DNA of 64,000 nt from a virus: positions 1 to 64,000 of IMG/VR virus record IMGVR_UViG_3300046171_000193; one strand, given 5' to 3'. Below are positions 31,171 through 37,967 of the stretch, in pieces; the first letter of the stretch is position 1, and the number at the start of each line of letters is the position of its first letter. The notes below the pieces were generated by a model, which saw only the letters and a list, made by a program, of their open reading frames with translations, was not told the origin of the DNA and ran no database searches. Made by a program: the position numbers and the translations under genes.

Positions 31171-31370
31171 TGTGGGTTTTAGTCTATATCTTTATTAATG
31201 GTGGTGCAGTAGTATCTGCAATAAATGCATCTGGTAACGGGCATAAATATGATAATATGTATGAGTGTTTCGAAGCAAGAGAAGAACTAGGTAAAACCTT
31301 AAGCGGAAGAGCTGGTTATTTCGACGTAGGCACTCAAGCAATTTGTGTGCACGTAGGAGACTCAGCATGA
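31170..31370 (+). CDS. Small protein with hydrophobic N-terminus, paralogue 2
   Basis: A GTG start overlaps the preceding TAG. The 66-residue product begins MWVLVYIFINGGAVVSA and has MYECFEAREELGK and GTQAICV. It shares the two-Cys pattern of its neighbours. Such short proteins are frequent in phages but uncharacterised. Confidence 0.6.
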   Translation: MWVLVYIFINGGAVVSAINASGNGHKYDNMYECFEAREELGKTLSGRAGYFDVGTQAICVHVGDSA

Positions 31371-31558
31371 TATGGATATTAGTTTGGTTACAGATGATAG
31401 TAGGTGAAGATGTACCTAGTACTATGAGATACTATCATCTCGATACATTTACTACTAAAGAGGCATGTTTAAGAGAATTAAAAGAGGCGAGGATATTAGT
31501 TACTTCGCCAAGTGAAACTATGGATTGTATTATGATTGATCGAAGACAAGGAGGATAA
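31367..31558 (+). CDS. Small protein with hydrophobic N-terminus, paralogue 3
   Basis: The start at 31367 overlaps the previous stop (ATGA). The 63-residue protein begins MIWILVWLQMIVGED and has KEACLRELKEA and a late MDCIMID. It is the third member of the run. Confidence 0.6.
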   Translation: MIWILVWLQMIVGEDVPSTMRYYHLDTFTTKEACLRELKEARILVTSPSETMDCIMIDRRQGG

Positions 31559-31559
31559 T

Positions 31560-32336
31560 ATGATATTTGCAGGTGGTCAGATTGCTGTAACTAAAGATCG
31601 CAATCAAAATGTAAAAAACATTAAAGAATTAATTGATTATGCAGTTGAAATGAAAGCTGATTATTACGTAACTCCTGAATATTCTGTATCTGGTTGGACT
31701 GATGACGCTGATGTTTATAGTCCTCCAACCGAAGAAGTTGCAGAATTAGTAGACTACGCTGCTAGTAAAAATGTAGGATCTATGTTAGCAACTCTATGGA
31801 CAGATGAAGAAGATAAAGTTAGAAATCAAATTAGGGTTTATGATAGAGATGGTACCTTTCAAGATTCTGCAAATAAGTTAAGAACATGGGGTCCATTAGA
31901 AGTAGGTGATCATTCTACTGAAGCTATTGGCAATAACGTTATCGTAATGGGTAATGGCAACAAAATTGGATTAATGCTTTGTAATGATTTGTGGGGTGGC
32001 GGCCTAGAAGGTGGACCTTGCGTATGGAAAGAAATGTTACATCATTTTTCAGCACATTATTTTGTGCACGCTACAAACGCTCGTCGAGGGCATAATAGAT
32101 TTCAAGATGAAGTATTTTCAGAATATCATAACGCATGGATGAGGATGTTAGCTTTAGATTATGATTTGCTTACAGTTGATAACGCAATCAAAATGGAAGG
32201 TGATCCTTATTACGGAGAAACCGCTAGTCAATCTGGAATTTTAAGGGATGGATATTGGGTAGAAAAACCGCCGCGGAATGGAGTGGCGTATTTTGCTAAC
32301 ACTATGGGATCACCATATGAAAAGAAATCTAATTAG
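31560..32336 (+). CDS. Carbon-nitrogen hydrolase (nitrilase superfamily)
   Basis: The 258-residue enzyme shows the Glu-Lys-Cys triad of amidases and nitrilases: TPEYSVSGW (E40), SANKLRTWGPLE (K106) and LMLCNDLWGG (C141). The start at 31560 follows AAGGAGGATAAT. Members hydrolyse non-peptide C-N bonds such as amides and carbamoyl groups; the substrate here is unknown. It is an unusual gene for a phage and may remodel host nitrogen metabolism or a small-molecule signal. Confidence 0.85.
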   Translation: MIFAGGQIAVTKDRNQNVKNIKELIDYAVEMKADYYVTPEYSVSGWTDDADVYSPPTEEVAELVDYAASKNVGSMLATLWTDEEDKVRNQIRVYDRDGTFQDSANKLRTWGPLEVGDHSTEAIGNNVIVMGNGNKIGLMLCNDLWGGGLEGGPCVWKEMLHHFSAHYFVHATNARRGHNRFQDEVFSEYHNAWMRMLALDYDLLTVDNAIKMEGDPYYGETASQSGILRDGYWVEKPPRNGVAYFANTMGSPYEKKSN

Positions 32337-32347
32337 AGGAGTATAAT

Positions 32348-32848
32348 ATGAAACTTTTATCAACAGTAGCGCTAGCTGCAATAATCGGATGTTCGCCAGC
32401 AATGGCGGAAACATTTAGGGCAACTATTACAAAGGTAGAACCAAACTGGGCATACAGAGATGTATCTGTTCCAACTACGCATTGTCAAAATATAGAAGTT
32501 CCTGTATACGGAAATGTACAAGGTGGTGCAACAGGCGGTGATGTGCTTGGTGGAATGATACTTGGCGCATTGCTAGGTAAAGGTATCACGAATAAAGATA
32601 ACGGAGCTGCAGCTGGTGCAGTTCTTGGCGGCGTAATCGCTGCGGATAAGAATAACTCAAGACAACGAATTGTTGGATATAAGACAGAAAGACAGTGTCA
32701 ACAAGTTGTGTCATATGAGACAGAACGTTATCTTAAGAATAATAAAATCTATTTTACATGGAATGGCATTAACGGTTCTGCATACACATATAACAATTAT
32801 AACGTAGGTACACAGATACCAATCACAATTAGTATACAGGCAAAGTAA
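32348..32848 (+). CDS. Secreted glycine-zipper protein
   Basis: The 166-residue protein has a Sec signal peptide (MKLLSTVALAAIIGCSPAMA, cleavage after residue 20) and a glycine-zipper membrane hairpin GGDVLGGMILGALLGKG..GAAAGAVLGGVIAAD (about 64-100), as in 17-kDa/SlyB-type outer-membrane proteins. TTHCQNIEV and ERQCQQVV provide a possible disulfide. It would be exported to the periplasm or outer membrane during infection; superinfection exclusion or envelope modification are plausible roles. Confidence 0.75.
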   Translation: MKLLSTVALAAIIGCSPAMAETFRATITKVEPNWAYRDVSVPTTHCQNIEVPVYGNVQGGATGGDVLGGMILGALLGKGITNKDNGAAAGAVLGGVIAADKNNSRQRIVGYKTERQCQQVVSYETERYLKNNKIYFTWNGINGSAYTYNNYNVGTQIPITISIQAK

Positions 32849-33087
32849 TGTCAGATATGTTTGATTTTGGCTTTACCGCCGTAAATGAAGAAGAGTTAGA
32901 AGCCGTACAGAAAGTATCTGTAGAGGCTTCTTCTACCGAGGAAAGGCTGCATAACTTATATAATGCAATTATACCTTTGCTTAATAATTTAAAACAAAAT
33001 CCTGAAAAGGATTATATCTTGTGGCCAAACCGATTAGAAAAAGTGGAACAGTTTGAAAGTCATTTGCAATCCATTTATAAAGGATAG
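32848..33087 (+). CDS. Conserved T4-like small protein
   Basis: The 79-residue protein (FDFGFTAVNEEELEAVQ and YNAIIPLLNNLKQNPEKDYI) matches a family I recognise in marine T4-like phages, of unknown function. Its start is on the preceding stop. Confidence 0.72.
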   Translation: MSDMFDFGFTAVNEEELEAVQKVSVEASSTEERLHNLYNAIIPLLNNLKQNPEKDYILWPNRLEKVEQFESHLQSIYKG

Positions 33088-33090
33088 AAT

Positions 33091-33312
33091 ATGAATACAT
33101 TATTTACTGCACTTTTACTCGTATGCGATCCAAGCTCTGCAGTACCAGACTGCAAAAGCATGGCAAATCCTGCACTTTATGATAATGTACAGATATGCCT
33201 ACAAAGCGTTGCTGAAGGAATACAGGCGTTTGAGGTAAATGGTTTTAAAGTTGTCCGCTATACATGTTATGAATGGACTACTGATCGAGATTTAAAATCT
33301 CTGGGTCTATAA
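33091..33312 (+). CDS. Small Cys-containing protein, paralogue 4
   Basis: The 73-residue protein has a short hydrophobic start (MNTLFTALLLVCDP) and four further Cys, with NVQICLQSVAEG similar to the eC-helix of the genes at 30925-31558. AAAGGATAGA precedes the start. It converges with the nuclease gene, overlapping by 35 bases. Confidence 0.6.
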   Translation: MNTLFTALLLVCDPSSAVPDCKSMANPALYDNVQICLQSVAEGIQAFEVNGFKVVRYTCYEWTTDRDLKSLGL

Positions 33313-33748
33313 CTTTAGCATCAATTAATCTTTGACGGTTCGCAAGGTGCGCTTCTTTGAGCTCCTCTTTTGATTGTCCGTGGTATGGTACTCCATAACC
33401 CTCTTCAATGAGAATCTGAGTACAGCCAACCTCCGCATCTTTAATATCATAGTATACGTGGAAGTCCCCAAGGATTCTTCCAAATTTGCCCTTCGCATCT
33501 TCTCCGCTTTTATCAATTTCTGTTTTAAGGCGCGCTGTCGATCCAATAGGCAAGAGATCTTTGAGTCGTTCTTTTGCTGCGAGTCCAAATGCTTTCTCCG
33601 TTAAATCACGAGTACGAGATTCTGGTGTGTCAATACCCATCATTCGTACACGTTCTCGGTTTAAGGAGATGCCAAATCCTAAATCTATATCCACGTCAAC
33701 AGTATCACCGTCAACGATTCTTAATATCTTTGCTTTATATTCATACAT
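33278..33748 (-). CDS. Staphylococcal-nuclease-like thermonuclease
   Basis: The 156-residue protein has IVDGDTVDVDID (calcium-binding Asp), RVRMMGIDTPES (catalytic Arg) and GRILGDF, the SNase fold signature. Without a signal peptide it would act in the cytoplasm, for example on host DNA or RNA. It is the last gene of a leftward block (35924 down to 33278) and its start overlaps the preceding membrane-protein gene. Confidence 0.88.
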   Translation of the reverse strand: MYEYKAKILRIVDGDTVDVDIDLGFGISLNRERVRMMGIDTPESRTRDLTEKAFGLAAKERLKDLLPIGSTARLKTEIDKSGEDAKGKFGRILGDFHVYYDIKDAEVGCTQILIEEGYGVPYHGQSKEELKEAHLANRQRLIDAKVIDPEILNLDQ

Positions 33749-33944
33749 TGTTTCTACCCGTTACGTAACCTGCTACAATACCAACAACACCTACTAATGC
33801 GTTATTCAATAAAGCAAGTATGCCTTGATCAAATTCTCCGCCATGTTCTGATGCTATCATAAATTCATCTATTACAATAATTCCTAATAAAGTCATAAGT
33901 CCTACTGCTAATATTAACACGGTAATATCTTTAATATATTTCAT
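33741..33944 (-). CDS. Small two-helix membrane protein (holin-like candidate)
   Basis: The 67-residue protein has membrane segments at about 6-26 (ITVLILAVGLMTLLGIIVI) and 43-61 (LLNNALVGVVGIVAGYVTG). Size and hairpin topology suit a class II holin, but many phage membrane proteins share it. It follows the next membrane protein by a shared stop/start base. Confidence 0.55.
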   Translation of the reverse strand: MKYIKDITVLILAVGLMTLLGIIVIDEFMIASEHGGEFDQGILALLNNALVGVVGIVAGYVTGRNNV

Positions 33945-34300
33945 TAAAATTCCTCTACTACAAATTCACCCCACGCTTGGCCGAATATCCATATAAAAAT
34001 TAGTATGAGTGCAGTTGCAATTAATAATGATGGTATGACAATAACCTGCACCCAGCGTGGCTTGCCTTTTACCCAATGAATTATTTTCTTTACTTTTGTT
34101 TTTAGTCCATCTAATATGTATGTGCCCACTGTCCAGCGAATCATTCTCATTATTATTAAAATAGGTGAAGTGATTACATCAAAGAGTACTAGAAAAAGAT
34201 CTACACAAGCATCGACAATATTGTCAAGGCTAAATACTTTTTTTAGTTTTTCTTTATTAAACGCCAAAGCTCTCTCCGCATCCACAACTTGCTGTTGCAT
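33944..34300 (-). CDS. Membrane protein of unknown function
   Basis: The protein (118 residues from the ATG at 34300) has hydrophobic segments at about 33-50 (DLFLVLFDVITSPILIIM) and 86-107 (VIVIPSLLIATALILIFIW). The ATG start overlaps the IscA-like gene by 44 bases; a TTG at 34267 would reduce this to 11, so the start is uncertain. Confidence 0.55.
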   Translation of the reverse strand: MQQQVVDAERALAFNKEKLKKVFSLDNIVDACVDLFLVLFDVITSPILIIMRMIRWTVGTYILDGLKTKVKKIIHWVKGKPRWVQVIVIPSLLIATALILIFIWIFGQAWGEFVVEEF

Positions 34301-34544
34301 TAGGATTAACCACTTTTAAGAATGATCCTCCCAATTCTTCAACATAATCAATTGTGCATCCGAAGATAAACATTTCAGCCATAGGATCTAACCATAGGTT
34401 TTCTATTGTGGGCTCAGCATCTGTTACGCCCCACTCATATTGAAAGCCTGCGCATCCCCCGCCTTTAACGGCAAGAGACACATTTGGTTTACCGACAGTT
34501 TTTAAATATTCTTTTGCGCTGTCAGTGACCTGAATATTCGTCAT
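34257..34544 (-). CDS. A-type iron-sulfur cluster carrier (IscA/ErpA/HesB-like)
   Basis: The 95-residue protein has GGGCAGFQYEW (C31) and a C-terminal SCGCGESF (C87, C89), the three cysteines that hold an Fe-S cluster in A-type carriers. Length is slightly below the usual 105-120. It would deliver clusters to apo-enzymes; this window encodes four radical SAM enzymes that need [4Fe-4S] clusters. It sits in the leftward late block with membrane proteins. Confidence 0.92.
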   Translation of the reverse strand: MTNIQVTDSAKEYLKTVGKPNVSLAVKGGGCAGFQYEWGVTDAEPTIENLWLDPMAEMFIFGCTIDYVEELGGSFLKVVNPNATASCGCGESFGV

Positions 34545-34843
34545 TTTTTGTATACCGTTGCTTTTAAATATTCTAATTCAAGTCTTAACAGTTCTATTTC
34601 TGTCTTTAACTTTTGAACATCTTTTGTGGTTTGTTGAACACTTGGTGGCGGTGACCATTCATCAATCCATGTATCATTTTCTTCAATCTCTACTAACATC
34701 AGATCTTGAGTGTGCTCAATAAAGGTAAGCCGTTCTGTAATACCAAAATATCCCCAAACACCAATAGCAGTAAAAGCAATGAGTGCTATTAGGTTCTTTA
34801 GCGGTATTGTGAATTCGCTACCTTCGTTCAGTTTATTTGCCAT
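34541..34843 (-). CDS. Conserved membrane-anchored coiled-coil protein
   Basis: The 100-residue protein has one transmembrane segment (about 16-33, NLIALIAFTAIGVWGYFGI) and a C-terminal coiled coil (KLKTEIELLRLELEYLKA). Similar proteins occur in T4-like marine phages. An i-spanin-like topology is possible, but the spanin pair at 16709 is a better candidate. Confidence 0.62.
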   Translation of the reverse strand: MANKLNEGSEFTIPLKNLIALIAFTAIGVWGYFGITERLTFIEHTQDLMLVEIEENDTWIDEWSPPPSVQQTTKDVQKLKTEIELLRLELEYLKATVYKK

Positions 34844-35033
34844 TTCGACTCTCTAACACTTTCTTACATTGATCACTAGCATATGTAGTGAACCAACGAG
34901 GAGCAAAGGCATGGAGAAAGACAGCGTATGCTGCCTTCTCTAATTGCCATGAAACCCACATCGCATGTTTAAAATGCTGCCAACGGGTTTCGCCTACTTC
35001 CTCTAAATGTAATTTACATTTTTTACTAAACAT
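34833..35033 (-). CDS. DUF6356-like small protein
   Basis: The 66-residue protein contains LHLEEVGETRWQHFKHAMWVS and LHAFAPRWFTTYAS, matching a small family (DUF6356, to my knowledge) of unknown function found in phages and marine alphaproteobacteria. Overlaps both neighbours. Confidence 0.68.
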   Translation of the reverse strand: MFSKKCKLHLEEVGETRWQHFKHAMWVSWQLEKAAYAVFLHAFAPRWFTTYASDQCKKVLESRNGK

Positions 35034-35431
35034 TATCTGTTATCTACCACTGTTTTCTTTTGTACTGCTGTTACACTGTTTTTCTTTTGTGCAGTAATAG
35101 CTTCCTTACCATAGAAGGCTGCGACTATCGCTGCGACTGACACAAAGTAAACCGCTGCCATATCACCAAGGATTTCACCAGCCTGTGTAAGTTTTAACCA
35201 TATTGCTAATACGACTGAGAAAGGATATAGCAGCATTCCGAATAATGCAAACCATGCCATGTTTCTCTGTGCGTCTTGCTTCTTGTCTTCATTTTCCATA
35301 TCACTTCGCATATCTGCGAGTTCAATCATTCTTTCTTCCATTGCAATCTCTTCATCAGTTATAATTCCATCACCGTCACGATCTAAATGAGCCCATTGAC
35401 TCTCTGGTTCTAATTTCTTGGCAGCTGCCAT
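35033..35431 (-). CDS. EF-hand membrane protein
   Basis: The 132-residue protein has an EF-hand loop DRDGDGIITDEE (17-28), a charged helix and two membrane segments (about 60-79 and 88-106). The family is recurrent in T4-like marine phages; the role may be in the virion or the membrane, possibly calcium-responsive. Confidence 0.68.
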   Translation of the reverse strand: MAAAKKLEPESQWAHLDRDGDGIITDEEIAMEERMIELADMRSDMENEDKKQDAQRNMAWFALFGMLLYPFSVVLAIWLKLTQAGEILGDMAAVYFVSVAAIVAAFYGKEAITAQKKNSVTAVQKKTVVDNR

Positions 35432-35441
35432 TTAACTCTCC

Positions 35442-35924
35442 TTACCACGCTCCGTTTGATTTGCCTAAAAGGTAAACTATGAATCCTATTACACCAGACA
35501 TTGCAAGTGCTAAAGCGATACCCACAAGCCATTCAATAATTAATTGTTTACGCTCTTCAGCTTTATATATCGCTTCTTTTCGTTCTTTTCTCATTTGCGC
35601 TTCTATGTGCACAATCTCTTTCCAAGCTGATGGTCCATAAAATAAACTGATATGAGATCGTAATTCTTCTCTCATCTCTTTTGCTTTTTGTTTATGTCCC
35701 CAAGTCTCTAAAGCCTTTTGTTCAACTTGACTTGCACCAAATAGTTTTTTAAACATAGGCGGGTTTTCAGCCTGCTTATGAGAAAAGTCTAAGTCTGACA
35801 TAGCACCTGCCCACTGATTTAGGGTAGATCCCATATCATGCAAGTCCTTGCCAACAGCAATAGCCTTTTTCAGACCTTTGTATGCAGCTGTAGCCCCAGC
35901 TATAGCCGTTACTGGATCGATCAT
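35442..35924 (-). CDS. Conserved T4-like membrane-anchored protein
   Basis: The 160-residue protein begins MIDPVTAIAGATAAYKGLKK and contains LRSHISLFYGPSAWKEI and a C-terminal membrane segment (about 129-153). I recognise close relatives in cyanophages, without function. It is the first gene of the leftward block and starts 31 bases from a minus-strand late promoter. Confidence 0.75.
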   Translation of the reverse strand: MIDPVTAIAGATAAYKGLKKAIAVGKDLHDMGSTLNQWAGAMSDLDFSHKQAENPPMFKKLFGASQVEQKALETWGHKQKAKEMREELRSHISLFYGPSAWKEIVHIEAQMRKERKEAIYKAEERKQLIIEWLVGIALALAMSGVIGFIVYLLGKSNGAW

Positions 35925-35954
35925 CTCGAGCCCTCGTTACTTTGTTCCTGAAGG

Positions 35955-35966
35955 TATTTATAAATA
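35955..35966. promoter_or_regulatory. Overlapping divergent late promoters
   Basis: The 12-base sequence TATTTATAAATA contains TATAAATA on the minus strand (35962-35955) for the block ending at 33278 and on the plus strand (35959-35966) for the SGNH/radical SAM block. The two elements share four bases. Confidence 0.82.
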
Positions 35967-35989
35967 AAACGTAATTTAGAGGAATAATT

Positions 35990-36934
35990 ATGTCATCAGG
36001 TCTATCACGATTTAATAAAAAACCTATTATTATTTCAGCTGGCTGTTCTTTTACAGATCCAGATTTTATTTCTAGTTTAGAAGATCTGCCTAGTGAGAGG
36101 CGTGGAGGCTGGCCGATATGGTCAGATAGATTTTGGTGGAAGCTAGAAAAGTTTCATGACAAAAAATATAGAATTATACACACCGGAAAGTCAGGTGGTA
36201 GTATGGACTATGCCTATGAACAGATAATTAAAAACATTTCAGTTTTTGGAAAAAAAATTGACTACGTTTTATGGGGAGGAACTACATGGGAAAGATGGAA
36301 CGATACTCATTCATCTTTTTGTATCAATCCAATGCAATATTTTGCTGATCGAAAACCTATAAAAATAGATGAAAAAGTTGAACGTTACCCTCTTGAGGAA
36401 TGGGAAATGTTTGGAGATATATCTATTGCATTAATGTCAAAATATTATGGCACAAAAGATGGAAAAATCAGAATAATGAACGAAGGTCTCCGTAAAATGT
36501 GGACTATACTTAAATTATGTGAACAATATAATATTACTCTTTTATATTATCAAATACTCGCACCTATAGCAGGTAGTAACTATATTAAAAAATGTATACA
36601 AAGACATTATAATATAAGTGATGATTCTCCTCATATGGATTGGCGTACCCCGATTTCAGTAAGATGCGAACTAGATGCAGATTATGAATGGGAAATGTCA
36701 GAATCTCAAAAGTCTCCTTATTTTAGAGATTTACTACAATACAATAAGCATTTTCTTGGTGTATATTATTTAGAACCAGATAGCAGACCGTGGAATTGGG
36801 ACAATACAACTGATGAAAATGTAATTGATAATACTAAAAATTCGCACGGCGTTAGAGATGGACATCCAAATATGTATGGCCATAAAAATATAGCAAACTG
36901 CTTATGGAGACATTATGAAGCTAATTTTACATAG
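35990..36934 (+). CDS. SGNH/GDSL-like hydrolase-family protein
   Basis: The 314-residue protein has IISAGCSFTDP (block I Ser near residue 21), KSGGSMDYAYEQI (block II Gly) and DGHPNMYGHKNIA (block V Asp-x-x-His) as in SGNH esterases, which remove acyl groups from carbohydrates or lipids. The middle is diverged and many Trp residues are present. AGAGGAATAATT precedes its start and a late promoter lies 23 bases upstream. It heads the transcript of the radical SAM cluster. Confidence 0.7.
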   Translation: MSSGLSRFNKKPIIISAGCSFTDPDFISSLEDLPSERRGGWPIWSDRFWWKLEKFHDKKYRIIHTGKSGGSMDYAYEQIIKNISVFGKKIDYVLWGGTTWERWNDTHSSFCINPMQYFADRKPIKIDEKVERYPLEEWEMFGDISIALMSKYYGTKDGKIRIMNEGLRKMWTILKLCEQYNITLLYYQILAPIAGSNYIKKCIQRHYNISDDSPHMDWRTPISVRCELDADYEWEMSESQKSPYFRDLLQYNKHFLGVYYLEPDSRPWNWDNTTDENVIDNTKNSHGVRDGHPNMYGHKNIANCLWRHYEANFT

Positions 36935-37019
36935 AATAAAAATATTTTTAATGCGATTTAAAAAACGTAAAAGACCTGAAGATCAAATATTTGTATACGA
37001 AGAAGATAACGATAATTAA
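36915..37019 (+). CDS. 34-aa small protein ahead of the radical SAM genes
   Basis: This 34-codon frame overlaps the end of the SGNH-like gene and its TAA shares a base with the ATG of the first radical SAM gene. The product starts hydrophobic and basic (MKLILHRIKIFLMRFKKRKR) and ends in an acidic tail (YEEDNDN). An internal ATG at 36951 would give 22 residues. It could be a coupling peptide or a modification substrate; neither is proven. Confidence 0.5.
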   Translation: MKLILHRIKIFLMRFKKRKRPEDQIFVYEEDNDN

Positions 37020-37633
37020 TGTATAACTTTCATCTTGATATTAGTAACACATGTACGTTAAAGTGTGGTGAGTGTATAAGGCAGATCTTACCAGGTAAAA
37101 TGGATAAGCCATCAATGGGTGGTAAAAATTTGCCATTAGAAGATTTTAAAAAAATTGCAGACGCTTGTGATTGGTTATCTTTTAATGGTCAAGTATCTGA
37201 TCCTATTTTTAATCCAAATTTTATCGATATGCTAAGATACTTAAACGATCACACTGATCCGAAATGGCATAGATATAATACTATCTACACATCTGCTACT
37301 ACTAAAAAACGCAGCAGAGATTGGTACAAAGAAGCGTTCGAAGTTAATAAAGATTTTAAGTGGTTCTTTGGCATTGACGGTTTACCTCATCAGAGTCATC
37401 AATATAGGCAGGGTCAAGATGGAGTCTTCTTATTTGAAATGATGTGCATAGCTGCAGAAATGGGTAATAATACTTGCTGGCAATATATAATATTTAACTA
37501 TAATGAAGATTCTATCGAAGATGCAAAAATTCTAGCTGACACTTTTGATTTAAATTTGCAGCTAGTTAAATCAAATCGTTGGGATCATGTTCCACATTTA
37601 AAACCATCTAAGGGTAATTATAGAGATGACTAA
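37019..37633 (+). CDS. Radical SAM enzyme 1 (GDP-type core, no SPASM)
   Basis: The 204-residue protein has SNTCTLKCGEC (C12, C16, C19), the CxxxCxxC motif that binds a [4Fe-4S] cluster to cleave S-adenosylmethionine. In place of GGEP it has NGQVSDPIFNP, similar to the fourth enzyme (GTWGDP). It is short for the superfamily and its auxiliary Cys-rich domain appears as the separate gene at 37626, overlapping by 8 bases. Substrate unknown. Confidence 0.85.
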   Translation: MYNFHLDISNTCTLKCGECIRQILPGKMDKPSMGGKNLPLEDFKKIADACDWLSFNGQVSDPIFNPNFIDMLRYLNDHTDPKWHRYNTIYTSATTKKRSRDWYKEAFEVNKDFKWFFGIDGLPHQSHQYRQGQDGVFLFEMMCIAAEMGNNTCWQYIIFNYNEDSIEDAKILADTFDLNLQLVKSNRWDHVPHLKPSKGNYRDD

Positions 37634-37967
37634 ATTATCTCCTCTATGTTTACATAATAATACCGGTCGAGCTTTAGTCAACAGTGGTTGGATTTTACCC
37701 TGTTGTTTTATTGATTATGATTTTAGATATTATCTAGATACACTACCAAAAGAATTTCAAAATTTAGTAGATGAAGAATTAAAGCTTTCTAATGTCGAAA
37801 GTGTAGAAAAGCTTTTTGAAAGTAAACAATGGAAACAATTCTTGCAGTATATGCAAGATGCACATGATGGTAAAATTGTGTGTAAAGTAAAAACGTGTAA
37901 TGAGTTTTGCACAAAGAATTTTGATCAAGATCCAACCGCACATAGAGAGCGCGCCAATGTTTTGTAA
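37626..37967 (+). CDS. Stand-alone SPASM-like Cys-rich protein 1
   Basis: The 113-residue protein has GWILPCCFIDYDF and CKVKTCNEFC with an early LCLHN, a Cys pattern like the SPASM/twitch domains that carry auxiliary clusters in peptide-modifying radical SAM enzymes. It directly follows radical SAM enzyme 1 and likely completes it in trans. Confidence 0.72.
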   Translation: MTKLSPLCLHNNTGRALVNSGWILPCCFIDYDFRYYLDTLPKEFQNLVDEELKLSNVESVEKLFESKQWKQFLQYMQDAHDGKIVCKVKTCNEFCTKNFDQDPTAHRERANVL

